NCBI RefSeq assembly: GCF_030247195.1 | Contig: NC_080671.1 | Location: forward strand, 98,815,845 to 98,879,844 | DNA: 64,000 nt | From: Topomyia yanbarensis | Lineage: Eukaryota > Arthropoda > Insecta > Diptera > Culicidae | Direction: 5' to 3' | Part shown: in pieces, positions 11,566 to 24,489 of the stretch | Numbering within the stretch: position 1 is the first letter of the stretch | Layout: the number at the start of each line of letters is the position of its first letter | The notes under the pieces: generated by a model | Databases searched by the model: none | Told to the model about the DNA's origin: nothing | What the model saw: only the letters and a program-made list of their open reading frames with translations | Made by a program: the position numbers and the translations under genes

Positions 11566-14560
11566 ATGGCTTATATAGAAAATTTCTTTCACGATGATAT
11601 AGACAGTTATAATGCGAGTGTTTCAATGAATAATAGTAAATCGCTGAATATTTTGCAATGGAATATAAGGGGTATGAATGAGCTTTGTAAATTTGATCAA
11701 ATTTTGCAAACATTGGATCGTTGCAATAAATTAATTGATGTGCTTGTTATCGGGGAAACGTGGATCAAGTCGGGCAATGAAGATATCTTTAAAATTAGGG
11801 GCTATAATGGGATTTTTTTTCCTGTAGAGAACAATCGAACGGTGGAGTAGCTATCTACGTCAGGAAGAATATTTCTCATAGAGTAGTGCTGAACACTGTT
11901 GTTAACGGCTTTCATCATGCTCACATCGAACTCTGCATAATGCAACATTATTTCGATGTGCATTGTTTTTATCGCCCTCCATCTTACGATATTGGTCAAT
12001 TCCTTACCAAGCTTGAAAGTGTTCTCGCTTCCGCTTCAAATTCGCGCCCCTGTTTCATTGTAGGAGATCTCAATATACCGGTTAACCTATCGAATAACAA
12101 TGTCGTCTCACGTTATAAAACTCTCCTGGAATCGTATGGTCTCATATGTACGAACACATTTCCGACTCGCCCAGCTAGTTCAAATATTCTTGATCGCGTT
12201 GTTTGTAGACCGGAGGATGCTGCTCGCTTACGAAACGACACGGTTTACACCATAGTTAGTGATCACGTTCAAATTATATCTTCATATAAACTTGCAGTAA
12301 AAAGAGAACCCGTTAATTTGACTAAATCAATAATCAATCATGAAAAACTCAATAACGACTTCCAAAATTTCATAGAAAACATCGAGTTGATTGATGATGT
12401 AGATGTATGTCTTACAAATATCATCACAACCTACAATTCTTTACTTGCGGAAAACACTAGAACGGTCTCCAAAACTTTTAAATGTAAAGGCGTTTTTTTG
12501 TTTTTTTCGATTTGTGGACACTGATTAAAATCAAAAGTAATTATCTGAAACGAGTAAAAAATAACCCCAATGATGAAAACCTCAAAGCTCTTCTGCAACA
12601 CATAACTAAAAAAGTTAATGTAATGAAAAAGCGGTGCAAAAAGGCCTACTTTGAAAACCTTCTATCCAACACAACTCTTTCAAAACTTTGGAAAAATATT
12701 AATACCATTTTTGGTCGTTCAAAGTCGGATGTTCCCATCAGCCTAATTTCCAATGATATCAGAGTATGTATGTAATGTTTTCAACGAATATTTCTCTAGT
12801 ATTGGCAAAAATTTGTCTGACAATATTCCCACGAGTCCCAACTCAAATCCTATTACAAATATACAACACGTCCAAGAAACAATCTTCTTGCGTCCTGCAA
12901 CCATAAACGAAGTGATCCTTTTGATTAAAGACCTCGAAAAAAATAACAGTTGTGGTCCTGATAAGATCCCCGCTAGTGTTCTTAAGAGTAACTGTACCAC
13001 TTTTGCAAATATCCTAACCAAAGCTTTTAATTTAATAATTCAAACCGGCAGGTACCCAGACTGTTTAAAAATAGCCCGAGTAATTCTAATTTTCAAAGCT
13101 GGTGATCCAAACCAACCTTCCAACTATAGACCAATTTCAACATTGTGCGTTTTCAATAAAATTCTTGAGAAATTGCTCATCACTCGACTACTCGAGTTTT
13201 TGAACAAACACAACATAATTTACAACTACCAGTACGGGTGCAGACAGGGCTGCAGCACTTTAATTGCAATGACCGAACTAATTGATTCCATCATTAGTCA
13301 AATTGATAGCAAAAGAATTGTTGGTGCCCTTTTTCAGGACCTAAAAAAAGCATTCGATACTCTGGATCACTCAATCCTGCTTAAGAAGTTAGAATGCTAT
13401 GGTATCAGATGATTATCAAATCATATTATTCGTAGCTATCTGTCGCATAGGAACCAATTCGTATCTATTGGAGACTCGTGTAGCTCTCATAGACCAATAG
13501 AAATAGGAGTGCCCCAAGGCAGTAATATTGGGCCACTGTTATTTTTATTGTATATCAATGACCTAGGTAGACTCGGGTTAAAAGGGACTCCTCGTCTTTT
13601 CGCGGATGACACCGCGTTGTTCTACCCGAACAACAACTGCCTGGATATTGTACGCGACATTGAATCGGATTTAAAAACACTAACGACCTATTTCAACGAA
13701 AACCTTCTTTCCTTGAACCTATCAAAAACTAAATATATGCTGTTTCGTTCATCTAGAAGAGCTATAGGCGTGCATCCAGACCCAAGAATGGGACAGTCTG
13801 TAATTCAGGAAACTAACTGCTTCAAATATTTAGGACTTCACTTATGTGGTTTTTGTTTGAGGCGAAACTGAGTCAGTTCCTAACCCCAACTGCTGTCAAA
13901 ATGTATGAACTGACAGCAGTTGGGGTTAGAACCTGACTCAGTTTCAGGTTCAAGCGAAATCGCCATTAGACCCCACACTCTCCTGGATTGAGCATATATC
14001 TATAGAGAGAAAAGTTGCATCGTTATGTGGGGCTATGCGTAAAGTATGCTCTTTTGTTCCCCAGCATGTACTTCTAAAATTTTATTATGCGCACATCCAC
14101 TCATTGCTGAACTACCTTGTATCTGTGTGGGGCCGTGCCAGTATTTCGAATCTGAAAAAGCTACAAACGCTTCAAAACAGATGTCTTAAAATTATTTATA
14201 AAAAACCATTTATGTACCCTACTATTTTGTTATACAATAATAATGCCCATAACATTTTACCTTTGGCTTGGGTTGACTAACTACCAAACAATAATGTACA
14301 TCCACAATGCTTTGCATAATACTATTGCTCATAATAATCTAGAATTTACGACAGGAATTCGAGCTCACAGCACCAGACAAGCCAATCATTTATTATACTC
14401 CAGAGTATCCACGAACCTTGGTCAAAGACGCATTTCTTTCATCGGACCTAAGTTATTCAACCGGCTTCCTACTGATTTAAAGCAAATAACATGTCGCACT
14501 CGTTTCCAAGCAAAATTGAAACTAATTTTAAAAAATAAAATAGGAGAATTTTTAATATAA
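11566..14560 (+). pseudogene. LINE ORF2: endonuclease plus reverse transcriptase, frameshifted
   Basis: The reading starts MAYIENFFHDDID at 11566. The apurinic-like endonuclease shows WNIRG, GETW, YRPP, GDLNIP and SDH, so its catalytic positions are present. The reverse transcriptase (about 12780-13870) shows the NYRPIS context, VPQGSNIGPLLF and the FADD active site. The C-terminal part runs on to 14560. It is broken by frameshifts near 11845, 12490 and 12770, by an in-frame TGA near 13410, and by a 121-bp MITE at 13845. All key active-site residues survive, so decay is recent on the TE scale. It would nick DNA and copy its own RNA if intact; this copy cannot. Confidence 0.9.
13845..13965. 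mobile_element. 121-bp hairpin MITE, PIF/Harbinger-like (copy 1)
   Basis: Nearly the whole 121 bp is an imperfect palindrome around a short loop (arms include CTAACCCCAACTGCTGTC). It is flanked by a 3-bp duplication TTA (13842-13844, 13966-13968). A second copy of identical length at 24829 is flanked by TAA. Three-base T-W-A duplications are typical of PIF/Harbinger MITEs. It sits inside LINE ORF2, and the frame before and after matches once one TTA plus the element is discounted. Confidence 0.85.
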
Positions 14561-14950
14561 ACTTCGTTCACCACCAATCGAGCTTATTCCTTTAGCTATA
14601 ATTGGTTAACATTTTTTTAAATAAAAACAATTGATAAATGCATTTTTTCTAGCAATAAGTAATAAATAAATTTAAATTATTATGAGCTTCCTGCAAAGCT
14701 ACGATGGGACCCTAAAAAGGATCCTTTTCCGCTGGGTACTCGCCGTAACTTCTTGTCAAATTTTGTGTTTTGTCGGTCTCGTATTGTTTTTTTTTGTTCT
14801 CAGCGTTTCCGCGATTCGTAACTTTGTTTTGTTGTGCTGACCTTTTTTTTTGTACGCTGAGAACTGATGTGTCCACTACCAGGGGGCTCCGTTTGTGAGC
14901 TTTTTAGTGTGGGGGTGAGGCGGGCTATTAAAAAACAAAAAAAATGTGTT

Positions 14951-15824
14951 GCTTTTTTGTTCTCAGAAGTTGAATTTCAAAAATATCAACATTGAACATG
15001 ATAATCAAACAATGAATACGAAGTTGACTATTTTGTTAAAGAAGAAAATCTTTGATGTGGATGCCAATTACCAATATAGATCTCTACGTGTCATATAATA
15101 TATCAAATAATGTTGCCTCTTTAAACGTGCTTTATTTCAATTCTGCTCACTCATAACACTGTGCCAGGCTTGCGAACCGTTAACATCAAATTCGACTGGC
15201 ACCGAATTGCATACAATCACAAACAGCCACAGGCACTGCTGCCACATGCTGCTGTAACATATCAGTGGCTTAATGAGTGCTGCGGGTTACCGCGAGAGGT
15301 ATGACACACACGAGCGTTAAGCGGAACTCTTCACTTCGTTGCGTTCACCAACAGTAGCCGAAGACATTGCTGTTTCTGAGTGGTGCAGTGTATTAATGAA
15401 CTTACACGGTATTGCCCAATTCGTTTTGAACTTGTTCTTCGGGAATGTTATGATTTCGAGATGTCATGACCGCCCAAGAGCGGAGCTGTTTCGTAGCTAT
15501 AACAGCGATGTCATAACATTTTCCTTCCGACAGCTGTGAGAGAACGTATTGGTTTTGCCATTAGCAGGACGTAAGGAGGACGGGCGCTAAAGTAGAGTGA
15601 GAGACTGGTCACCTAATATAATATTCTTTTTATTCTCACTAAACATTTGGTTTTTTGGATGCATTACGTATGCTTATCGGGCTGGAAAATATCTAAGCTT
15701 ATTTTCTGAAAATTCCATTTCTATTGGATAGGAGGCAAACCGTTCTAGAAATCGTGTTGCATCCTTGGCTGAAGTCCAAAATGAATCCACCAGGATATAA
15801 AAAAAAATTCATGAATGGAACAAT
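14951..15824. other. Non-coding stretch
   Basis: No supported gene. A short inverted pair (GAATGTTATGA near 15442 with TCATAACATT near 15513) suggests a remnant MITE, but its limits are unclear. Confidence 0.35.
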
Positions 15825-16046
15825 GTTTTTCAACCGGGGGTGAATTAACCCCCAGGGGTACGTGGGATTATGAATTATTCCGGGTAAATTTCAATTTGTT
15901 ATCCTAATATTTCCATCGAATTATTGACTCTATGATATAGAGACAATAATTCGATGGAAATGTTAGTATAATAAGTCGAAATTTACCCGGAATAATTTAT
16001 AATCTGACGTACCCCTGGGGGTGAATTCACCCCCAGTTGAAAAAAC
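15825..16046. mobile_element. 222-bp palindromic MITE
   Basis: Two arms of about 105 bp fold back on each other around a short centre near 15938. The ends are GTTTTTCAACCGGGGGTGAA and its complement. Each end also contains a smaller nested palindrome of the form GGGGGTGAAT-ACCCCC. There is no coding capacity. Confidence 0.85.
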
Positions 16047-16054
16047 ACTGTTAA

Positions 16055-16286
16055 GGACGACTCAGACGATACATCAGCTTCCGTCAACATCAACGGAACG
16101 TCACCGTTCCGTCAGGATAAGTTACATGCAGTTAAATGGAGGCATTCACACACAACATCAACGGTACGGAACGTTTTGACGTATGGCACGTGTGAACGGG
16201 CGCAAGAGAAACGTATTTAACTTATCCTGACGGAACGGTGACGTTCCGTTGACGTTGACGGAAGCTGATGTATCGTCTGAATCGTC
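16055..16286. mobile_element. Palindromic MITE, 'CTTCCGTCAAC' family (copy 1)
   Basis: Terminal inverted repeats of roughly 75 bp begin GGACGACTCAGACGATACAT. Nested inside are GGAACGTCACCGTTCC palindromes. TTAA at 16051-16054 and again near 16289-16292 may be the target duplication. A diverged copy lies at 52599-52791. Confidence 0.8.
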
Positions 16287-16292
16287 CATTAA

Positions 16293-19200
16293 TGTAACAT
16301 CATTTTAATTCTCTAAATAGTGCATTCAGGTAAAGATAAAATTATAAAATATTTTTTCAATGCAGTGTTTCTTGTATTTTCATAGACTCACCGCAATTAT
16401 CAAGCCACTTTTTTATCAATCTTTTTCTTATAAGCGAAGCAAAGAGATTCATTAAACTGTTGTAATTTATGAAATATATAAATCCCTTCGGATTCATGAC
16501 ACAGAGCCACAAAATAAGAAAATGAATGTATTATGTAAGTGATCTAATAACGGTTGTTGGTTTGGTCCAATACAACACAAAATCACAATATTTGATCAAT
16601 TTAATATATCCTCGAAATCTTTATTCAAAACCAAAAAACTATTTTTGGAACTTTCGGCACTAAAAAAAACTACGCTTTTCAACTGATCCTAAATTTTTTG
16701 ATTGTTCTTGAAGGACGAATAGACCTTTATAACGGTGTTATGTTATTTTGGGACAACAATATAAAAATTACCATTATTTTACGATTTTTTCATGAAAAAT
16801 GTGAAAATTGCCCAACATTTTTACAAACAAGCGTCTTTGCTTCAATAAAAGTTAGAAAGAACATTTAAATCCGCATATGACAACCTTTTTATCACCAAAA
16901 TCAGTTGGCAAAGTGACAAAGTTATTATTTTTTTCCTAAATTAGAAACTTTCTCGACTTTTTTACAGCAACAACATGACATAATGCAAGGTTATCTCGAG
17001 ATAGACAATAAGATTTTGAGATATTTTTCCTATTTATGAAAGGTAGCTGTGGTAGCTTCCATAAAACGACGAATGCCATTTTCATGTACATATTTGAGTT
17101 CAGATATTAAAATCTAAATCTTGTTCAATAACAGTGACACCAACTGTAGATGACGCTAAATCAGTAAATTTAACTAGTTGATTTTCACTTCAGATGTTGG
17201 GGCGCCTGAAAAATATATGTTCCAAAATTTTTGGGCGCGGAATTTCAAATATATGTTTATTCTACATTTTATTGCATTAAATTGTTGATTTATTGGCCTA
17301 ATCCTTTATAAATAAATAAATAAGGGTCTTCGTCCAGAAAAAAAACAGCTTTTTAATGAAAATTTACATTAGGTACTCTTGATTCGCATCATTTGCAGTA
17401 TCTGACACTATTAATCGGTCGAAAATATTTTCTTCGTGAGCAAATTACATTATATTTTATTGAATGTTGACAATCCAGCTAAACAGTACTGCACAGTTGG
17501 GCAGGAACGAAAATTAACAAGACAAAATATCTAGCGCTTTGGGAGTGCATTTCTTTTAGTTGCTATGTTCAGCAAAGTATCTTGGTTTAAATCGATGCTA
17601 TAAATATCAAAATGTAAACACTTTTACCTTTCAACATTTAATGGAATCTCAGTTCTTCAGTTTTGATATTTAGCAAAAATGTGTATAGTAATATAGTAGC
17701 TATTGTCTTAGAAAGTTTCAAAAGGGAGGAACTGTAAATTTCTGCAGTTGTCTCTCTTTATAAATTCTACTTATAAATAAAAGTCATGTTCGACTTTTAG
17801 AATAGTTTGCATGAACTGAGCATTTCGCCAATAGTAAAACTCATTATATGTCTATAAATTAGAGAAGGAATAATTATACGTTTCATCGACACGTGGCACG
17901 AAGACTAAAGTTCATTCAGTACAAGAATATTGATCAATTTTCAAGCTAGCTAAACATAAATACTTAAAAAACGGAGTATTTCATAACATTTGATTTCATT
18001 GCTTGAACTGTTCATATATTCAAAGGAAATGTATTCTACATAAGCATGCACAATCCATATTACTTTGAGATAGAATACATATATCGGCTCTCGATGGGTA
18101 CTTGCGCATATAAATTCAATCAACTGTTCCAAACGGCTTACGAACTTGCACTGATAGACTAAATGCGTAGAATGCTGAGCTACTGTACGGTGTCAGCCTA
18201 CCGAGAGGCAGCAGGAAGCGAAAATAAAGAAAACGAAAATTTCCGATGCACAGCGAAACGGGAATATATTATTGAGTGTTCTGTATGGGGTGAGTACCGA
18301 TAGCAATAATTACACTGAGCGCCTAGCGAAAACCGAACTGTGTAGCTCACCGGTCACAGCATGAAGAAAGGGTAGCTGTTTACCACAGCATGTCGGTCTT
18401 GGATTCGGAAGAAAAAGAGAAGTTATAGAAAAGAACGAACATAACATTCCGGAATGAAAATGTGATGAGATCCTTGACATTTTCAGTCGTAGCTGTTATA
18501 GCAATTTGCGTTCGGCAGCTGCCGGCAGTTATACTGCATGACTGTCTGCTGATTCGTGTCATTCTCCAGTACATTTCGCAAGCCTGCACTGTGCATAGCT
18601 CTGTGCATACAACTGTAAACTACGCAGAGCTGTGCGAGCTGCGTACACATTTCTTCGTCTATTTCAGTTGTGTGAGAACTGATTTTATCATTTTATTTTG
18701 CCTGTGCACAGTTCTGAAGCGAGCTGTGTGAGATGCCCGAGATCGTGCGATGGCATTGTGTGTAAGAGACCTACCGGCGCGCATTCGCACTCTCAATGAA
18801 AATACGTGTGTAGCGTGTGATAGCTCTTTTCTCTCAACGAACACTGATGAGCAAACCATCTCTACAGTGTACGATATTCAACTGAATGAATAAGGATGGA
18901 TATTTGAATGAATATTTTTTCTACTCACCGCGAGTCGCGCCAAGTTTATTTTCAGCCGTCAAAAAGAGCTTCGATTATTTTTAACTCTGCTTAGTACAGA
19001 CGTAAATATATGAATGACAGCTTTTGTCATATAGTTGCTCGTGATAGGTGACTGCAGTGTTCCCCTTTATTTAGCTAGTAGAGTTGATGCAACGATTAGA
19101 CTACATTAGGTAACGCACGCTGTAATAAATCGACTTTTATAGTCTTACAAACGGATAAACGGGTGACAAATCTCAACACATTTTTTCAAACGCACACTAT

Positions 19201-19937
19201 CAAGCGAATTTTTATATACTCGCTCAAACAATTTTTTTTAAAGCTTAAATACATTTAATGCAAACGTTACAACAAGGCTGGTTGATGAAACGATCGCCTC
19301 CAAACATGGTTTTCCCTGTTTACGAAATGGGCCATCGGAATTCAATCGAGCTGACACCTACCCAAATCCTTGGACCAAGTTATTTGCGTCGAGTTATAAG
19401 GAAGCGTTCCTACACACTAACCATATTCGAAATAGCATCGTAGTGTATGATAACTGCTGCCGGTTATCACTTATCAGTGTCTGCATTTATTCGTAAATAA
19501 CTGAATGTAATAGTGCTATAATATTCAAATATATTTTGTCTGATGAGGCGCCATAGCATGCTACTTTGTAAACATGTAATATTTTGCTCTGGCTGACCTC
19601 GCTGGCGGCAGAATTTGCACACTGTGATCAAACCGATAGTAGCCATGACAGCTCCCATTTAATCTAATTGATCGCATGTGAGTTAGTCTGTGCATTCACG
19701 GGATCCCCACAGTTAGACAGCGTGCAGAAATTCATCACTCAAGTGCTGAAACAGGTCGAAATCAGAACAGCTCTCCCGTGAACTAGTCTCAAACCTGTCG
19801 ATAGAACCTGTGCGGGGGGTGAACACTTTGAATACTGATTAATCCGAAGGCAGCTCGTTGCATACTAATGAATGTTCTCAACTCACTTTCTTCAGACGCG
19901 TATTTACACGGACTAGTCGAAATTGAACGTCGCAGTC
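16293..19937. other. Gene-free region upstream of the desaturase gene
   Basis: 16.3-18.2 kb is AT-rich with no open frames of note. 18.2-18.9 kb contains CTGTGCATAG/GCACACTC-rich sequence resembling 8.7-9.0 kb. 19.0-19.7 kb has no recognised gene. Roughly 19700-19937 should include the promoter and 5' untranslated region of the downstream desaturase gene, but no TATA box or clear initiator decides the start. Confidence 0.4.
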
Positions 19938-21367
19938 ATGTCGGCGAAACAGAACGGCGTCCATGCGCTCAAGCTGATCACTACGATCACCAATAAGTAT
20001 CCAACATTCCGTGATGAACCACTAAAAACTCCGTACCGATGGCTGGAAGGGAGACGCCACGACGACGGTGCCGAAGGGCTTTGGCGAATTCATGACACGC
20101 TGTACGATTTGACGGATTTTGTCGAGCGGCATCCGGGAGGACGGGATTGGATTCAGTGGACAAAGGTAAAGTGAATGCAAATTAATTCCAAGTCCAGTTC
20201 TAAAACCAGATCATTTTCCTCGTCAGGGAACGGACATCACAGAACTGTTCGAGACGCATCACATCACCACGAGGGCGGAAGGTTTACTTCCCAAGTTCAA
20301 GGTTCGGGAAGCCAAACAACCTCGAAATGTGCGATTGTCCTTCAAAGATAATGGATTTTACCGCACGTTGAAGCGAAGAGTTCGTGACAAGCTGCCCGAA
20401 CTTGACAAGTCACCAATCAAGACATCCAATTTGATAATTGATTCACTGTTGGGAGCGGCATTCATGTTCGCCTTTCTGGCGATCAAATTCAACAGCTATC
20501 TGCTGGCGGTTGCGTGTGCACTTTGTGTCAACTGGACGGTGATATCTGCCCATAATTACTTCCACCAGAAGGACAACTGGAGGATGCGACTGTTCAACTT
20601 GGCGTTTTTCAGTTATAGGTGAGTTTATTCAGTACTGCATTGCGTACTCAATATCACCCGATTGGTTCTAGGGAATGGCGAATATCGCATGCAATGTCCC
20701 ATCATCATTATGCGAACTCGATACTCGATTTGGAAATATCCTACTTCGAACCGTTTCTGTGCTGGCTGCCGAACCCGGAGACAAAGGGAGTTGTGAAGCG
20801 TTTCGGGGCCTGGATCTATGGACCGCTTGTTTACTCGATGCTTTGTTTAGCAGAATTCGTTAAAAGGTAACGAAACAATTGTTTTTGAGCTGCATAAAAG
20901 CTTGGTGGGATTATTTTTTTTTAATTACAGACTTGTAGAATCCATTCAAACTGGGAAGAGCAGTTTCTTCGCGGACGACATGATAGCGTTTGCGTTGCCC
21001 ACCTTCATGTACTTGGTTGACTCGAGTAGTGTGTTGAATGTCCTGAAACTGTGGTTCTTTATTGTATTGGTGGCGAGTTTTGCTTTCGCATTGATTGGAT
21101 TGAACGCTGCGCATCATCATCCGGAAATATTCCACTCCGGTGATGAAATTCCGTAAGTAGTTACACAACAGGTTCAAATAAACCACACCTTATTAATTAA
21201 TATTAATTTATGACCTTAGGGATGAAATCGATTTTGGCGTATACCAAATTGCCACCGTCATCGATCGGTCGGACATCAAGGGATCTCATTTTGCGGTATT
21301 GACCCATTTCGGGGATCACTGTTTGCATCACATGTTTCCCACGTTGGACCACGGAATACTGCCCCAG
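19938..21367 (+). CDS. Cyt-b5-r: Cytochrome b5-related fatty-acid-desaturase-like protein, 3' end lost in gap
   Basis: Five exons are visible: 19938-20165, 20227-20618, 20672-20866, 20931-21152 and 21220-21367, with GT-AG introns of 53-67 bp. The start is the ATG of [10 protein letters not shown]; the TTG 15 nt upstream is not a plausible start. About 395 residues are readable. A cytochrome b5 domain comes first, with heme ligand motif HPGG (residues 65-68) and a second His cluster ETHH. Membrane segments and the three desaturase histidine boxes follow: HNYFH, HAMSHHH and HCLHH. The family uses a di-iron centre in the ER membrane, fed by the fused b5 domain. The substrate is unknown to me. 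From memory the fly protein is about 436 residues, so roughly 40 are hidden in the gap. Its fly ortholog was described as a muscle-expressed gene next to Mhc, matching the arrangement here. Confidence 0.93.
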
Positions 21368-21867
21368 NNNNNNNNNNNNNNNNNNNNNNNNNNNNNNNNN
21401 NNNNNNNNNNNNNNNNNNNNNNNNNNNNNNNNNNNNNNNNNNNNNNNNNNNNNNNNNNNNNNNNNNNNNNNNNNNNNNNNNNNNNNNNNNNNNNNNNNNN
21501 NNNNNNNNNNNNNNNNNNNNNNNNNNNNNNNNNNNNNNNNNNNNNNNNNNNNNNNNNNNNNNNNNNNNNNNNNNNNNNNNNNNNNNNNNNNNNNNNNNNN
21601 NNNNNNNNNNNNNNNNNNNNNNNNNNNNNNNNNNNNNNNNNNNNNNNNNNNNNNNNNNNNNNNNNNNNNNNNNNNNNNNNNNNNNNNNNNNNNNNNNNNN
21701 NNNNNNNNNNNNNNNNNNNNNNNNNNNNNNNNNNNNNNNNNNNNNNNNNNNNNNNNNNNNNNNNNNNNNNNNNNNNNNNNNNNNNNNNNNNNNNNNNNNN
21801 NNNNNNNNNNNNNNNNNNNNNNNNNNNNNNNNNNNNNNNNNNNNNNNNNNNNNNNNNNNNNNNNNNN
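21368..21867. other. Assembly gap, 500 N
   Basis: Exactly 500 N, the usual placeholder for a gap of unknown size. It removes the 3' end of the desaturase gene. Any number of real bases, including Mhc 5' exons, could be missing here. Confidence 0.99.
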
Positions 21868-22873
21868 TTTTATAATCCCATCGAGTACTTATTTGAACAT
21901 TCAAAAAATAGTTCAAACGTGTTTACGTTGACAACAGTCGAGATAATCTAGCAAACAGTAATCATAGCAAAGGAAGAGTACCTACTACTTGAGTTCTATA
22001 CTATACCTACCCGGCAGACCCTTTGTGACAGGGCGTCCTAGGTGCTTCTACTAGAACTTTCGGATTTTCTAAAGTAAAATATAAAAAAATTAATTTCACC
22101 GTTTTATTCGCTTCTACTCCATGCTGCTAGTCAACCTGCTTCTGTTGACGAAAAGGTTGACGGTTTCTTCCAACTGGCCGCGACAACAACGGCGGAGTTA
22201 GCTTTGGTCGTTTCTGTTAGCTTAGCCGCAGCGGTCTTTGGCAATTACATGAGCTTGGAGTTGCTCCTAACTCTTCGAAAGAATTTCACCCTCTGAATCT
22301 TCATCAACTTTAATAGTGCCTCTCTTTTAACAGGATTTCTGGTTTTTGCATTCCTCCAGAAAATTTTCTGCACGGTATTTGTACTCTCTGCACTACAACA
22401 ATATAACCCGTATTATGATCTTTGTAAATCAACAAAAAAAACATTCACTTACCCTTTCTGGCGACCTAGCAACTTTGGATGTTGATGATTCACGATCTGT
22501 ATCAACTGAGCCCAAAGTTTCACCGAGGAATTCAATATCAAAGTTGTCCTGAAGCAGCTCTACTTAATTGTTGGCCCATCACTGTCATCTGTGAGGTCTT
22601 CTTCCAAGCTGTCTTTTAGTATTCCCGGCTAATTCATTCTAGCTAACGAAATCTCTTTTGTAATGGATCGAACGAACAATACGATGAATATTTATAGGCT
22701 TTTCGGTCGATCTGGATTGGGTAAGTTCCGAGCAACAAGCTGGGTATGTTACATCGACACTTCCACTGGAAAGTGTAGACCCAGTGCACTCCACTACTGC
22801 CATCGAAAGCGACATTAAATAATCGAATGCAAACTTCAATGGAAATCACGACAAAACAGAACTAATTAGGTTT
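21868..22873. other. Non-coding or decayed transcript-like region after the gap
   Basis: No gene is recognised. On the minus strand a frame through about 22455-22560 (LLQDNFDIEFLGETLGSVDT) ends at a good splice-donor match (AAAGGTAAGTG). A downstream frame contains GTIKVDEDSEGE, followed by a distant AATAAA. This could be the tail of a host gene or pseudogene, but I cannot identify it and give it low weight. Confidence 0.25.
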
Positions 22874-23219
22874 TTTACTGACACATCTAAGCTCACTTTT
22901 CTTGACAGTCACTAGTACTGTTTACATGGACTTAGAAAAATTCAATGGACGACTAGATTCGCTCGAAGTAAATTGCAAATAATTTTTCTCCATGTAAACA
23001 GTATACGCGAGCTGTCAAAAATGAACATCGAGTTCATTTGTGACGTCAGTGTAAAGTATTGAATACTTTACGGTGACGTCACAAATGAACTAGGTGATCA
23101 TTTTTGACAATTCTTCACGATTTGCTTCGAGCGAATCTAGTCATCCACAAATTTTTCTAAGCCCATGTAAACAGTACAATCGAACTGTCAAGAAAAGTGA
23201 GGTTAACTGGTTCAGTAAA
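22874..23219. mobile_element. Foldback MITE, 'CATGTAAACAGTA' family (copy 1)
   Basis: It is 346 bp and palindromic almost throughout. The outer arms share CTCACTTTTCTTGACAGT and GACTAGATTCGCTCGAAG. The centre is a perfect hairpin around AAAGTATTGAATACTTT, with TGACGTCA-like arms. A shorter relative is at 52418-52574. Confidence 0.8.
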
Positions 23220-24489
23220 GAACCTAATAGACTTATCCAGCTGGGCTGGTATTGTGCTGCTTTGACGTTTAAATTGGAAGGAAACAAAACTTTTGCTCGG
23301 CGAATTGGGAGGCAAACAAATCGCTTCTGGGCCTGAGGGGAGAGCGGTAGTATAAAAATGCGAGATTTCAGTGTGCATATTTTAAACGTCAGATATCTCA
23401 ATTCAATTGTTTTGACGAGTGGAGTCGCCCCCAGTCACCGTACCCTAGAAGAAGTTGAGCAAAGCGAAATTGATGCTGGCAGAGGTTCTGCCAGCATTTT
23501 ATGCGATTTGTTCGAGAAATCTGACACAGAATTCGCTCAAATGCAACAACCGTTTCTGATAGAAGCGGTTATACTAACCGATTTTTAGCCAGAATCCAAC
23601 CAGGAATGCACGGCTACGATTTCTGTACGCTTCCTGCCACAACTTTGTCGGATGTTTTGCGTGATTCGTGCTAAAATTCTACCAGGTAGGAATTGCCAGG
23701 ATCGTTGCACGGTTTATTTCCAAGTTGTGCCAGGGTTTTGCTCGGTTCCTGTCAGAGTTTGCCAGAAAAAGCGAGCGAAACCGAATTCGCCTTAGTTCAG
23801 CTAACCCGACAGGATGCGCGCAAAAATCTGACAGGGGCTGCTAAACCAAGACTGACAGAAATTTGGCCGAACGGTCTCTGCCAGAAAATTTGGTGACTGA
23901 GTGACAGTGAGCTAGAACCGAGTCAGAAAATGAGCCGAAATTCCGACAGGCGCTAGTTAGTGTTCCATCTCTAATTAGAATCGGTTCTGTCACTGGAATC
24001 GGAATACTAACTAGGACCAGACAGAATATCGATTTATTTTCCGGCTGGACTTACTGGATAACACCGAAATATATTTTCCAGCACAAGGAGGCTGCTCGGG
24101 AGCAAACAGGAGCAATAAATTCTTGCTCCTTTTTCCTCCGGTTTGCTACTACAAGTAGAAAAAAGAAGAGAGGGGAATAACGGAACGGTTTTCTACCTAT
24201 TTGCCATACTTCCAATTTCTCTTGGTACTGGAACAAACCTATAGTGAACTTCCCACCAGCGCCAGCGATGCCAGATGTAAGAATATTGGCTATCTTGAAA
24301 TAATCTAGCGTTTCGTCGAGTTGTTACTATACGAGAACCACTCGAATGTGATCGAACTAAAACAAACGTCAAAACGTTTTCTCACTCGCACCGATGCAAA
24401 CTAACGTCTGAAACGTAAGTCAATGCACGGCCCAGTGGCGCATGCGGCTGTCGACTTCTTCAGCGCGCACAGACTAATGTGGATTTAGG
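23220..24489. other. Repeat-like, GC-richer block
   Basis: 23.4-24.0 kb is studded with CTGCCAG/GACAGAA-type motifs in both orientations, such as GCTGGCAGAGGTTCTGCCAGC near 23475. It looks like the interior of a mobile element, but the termini were not found. No gene is supported. Confidence 0.35.

Larger units (their letters stand above)
11226..14950 (+). mobile_element. Non-LTR retrotransposon, decayed (CR1/L2-like or related)
   Basis: It has an ORF1 tail, then an ORF2 with endonuclease and reverse transcriptase, then a 3' untranslated region. The boundaries are approximate: the 5' edge is taken at the hAT duplication and the 3' edge near the A-rich run at about 14930-14950. No convincing target duplication was found. 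Clade is inferred from the GVPQGS and FADD contexts and could be another jockey-superfamily lineage. Confidence 0.7.

Noticed and set aside
8720..18870. Possible single large element bounded by related CTGTGCACAG-rich blocks at 8.7-9.0 and 18.5-18.9 kb
   Set aside because: The blocks are similar only in composition and short words (AGAGATGG/CCATCTCT). No extended inverted or direct alignment was found by eye.
21203..21931. Two frames of 210-237 codons across the N run
   Set aside because: Their length comes from the 500 N being read as open. Only the + strand residues before 21368 belong to a gene.
22440..22860. Host gene with a splice donor on the minus strand
   Set aside because: The donor match and acidic frame are suggestive, but frames break repeatedly and no family is recognised. 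Kept only as a low-confidence note.
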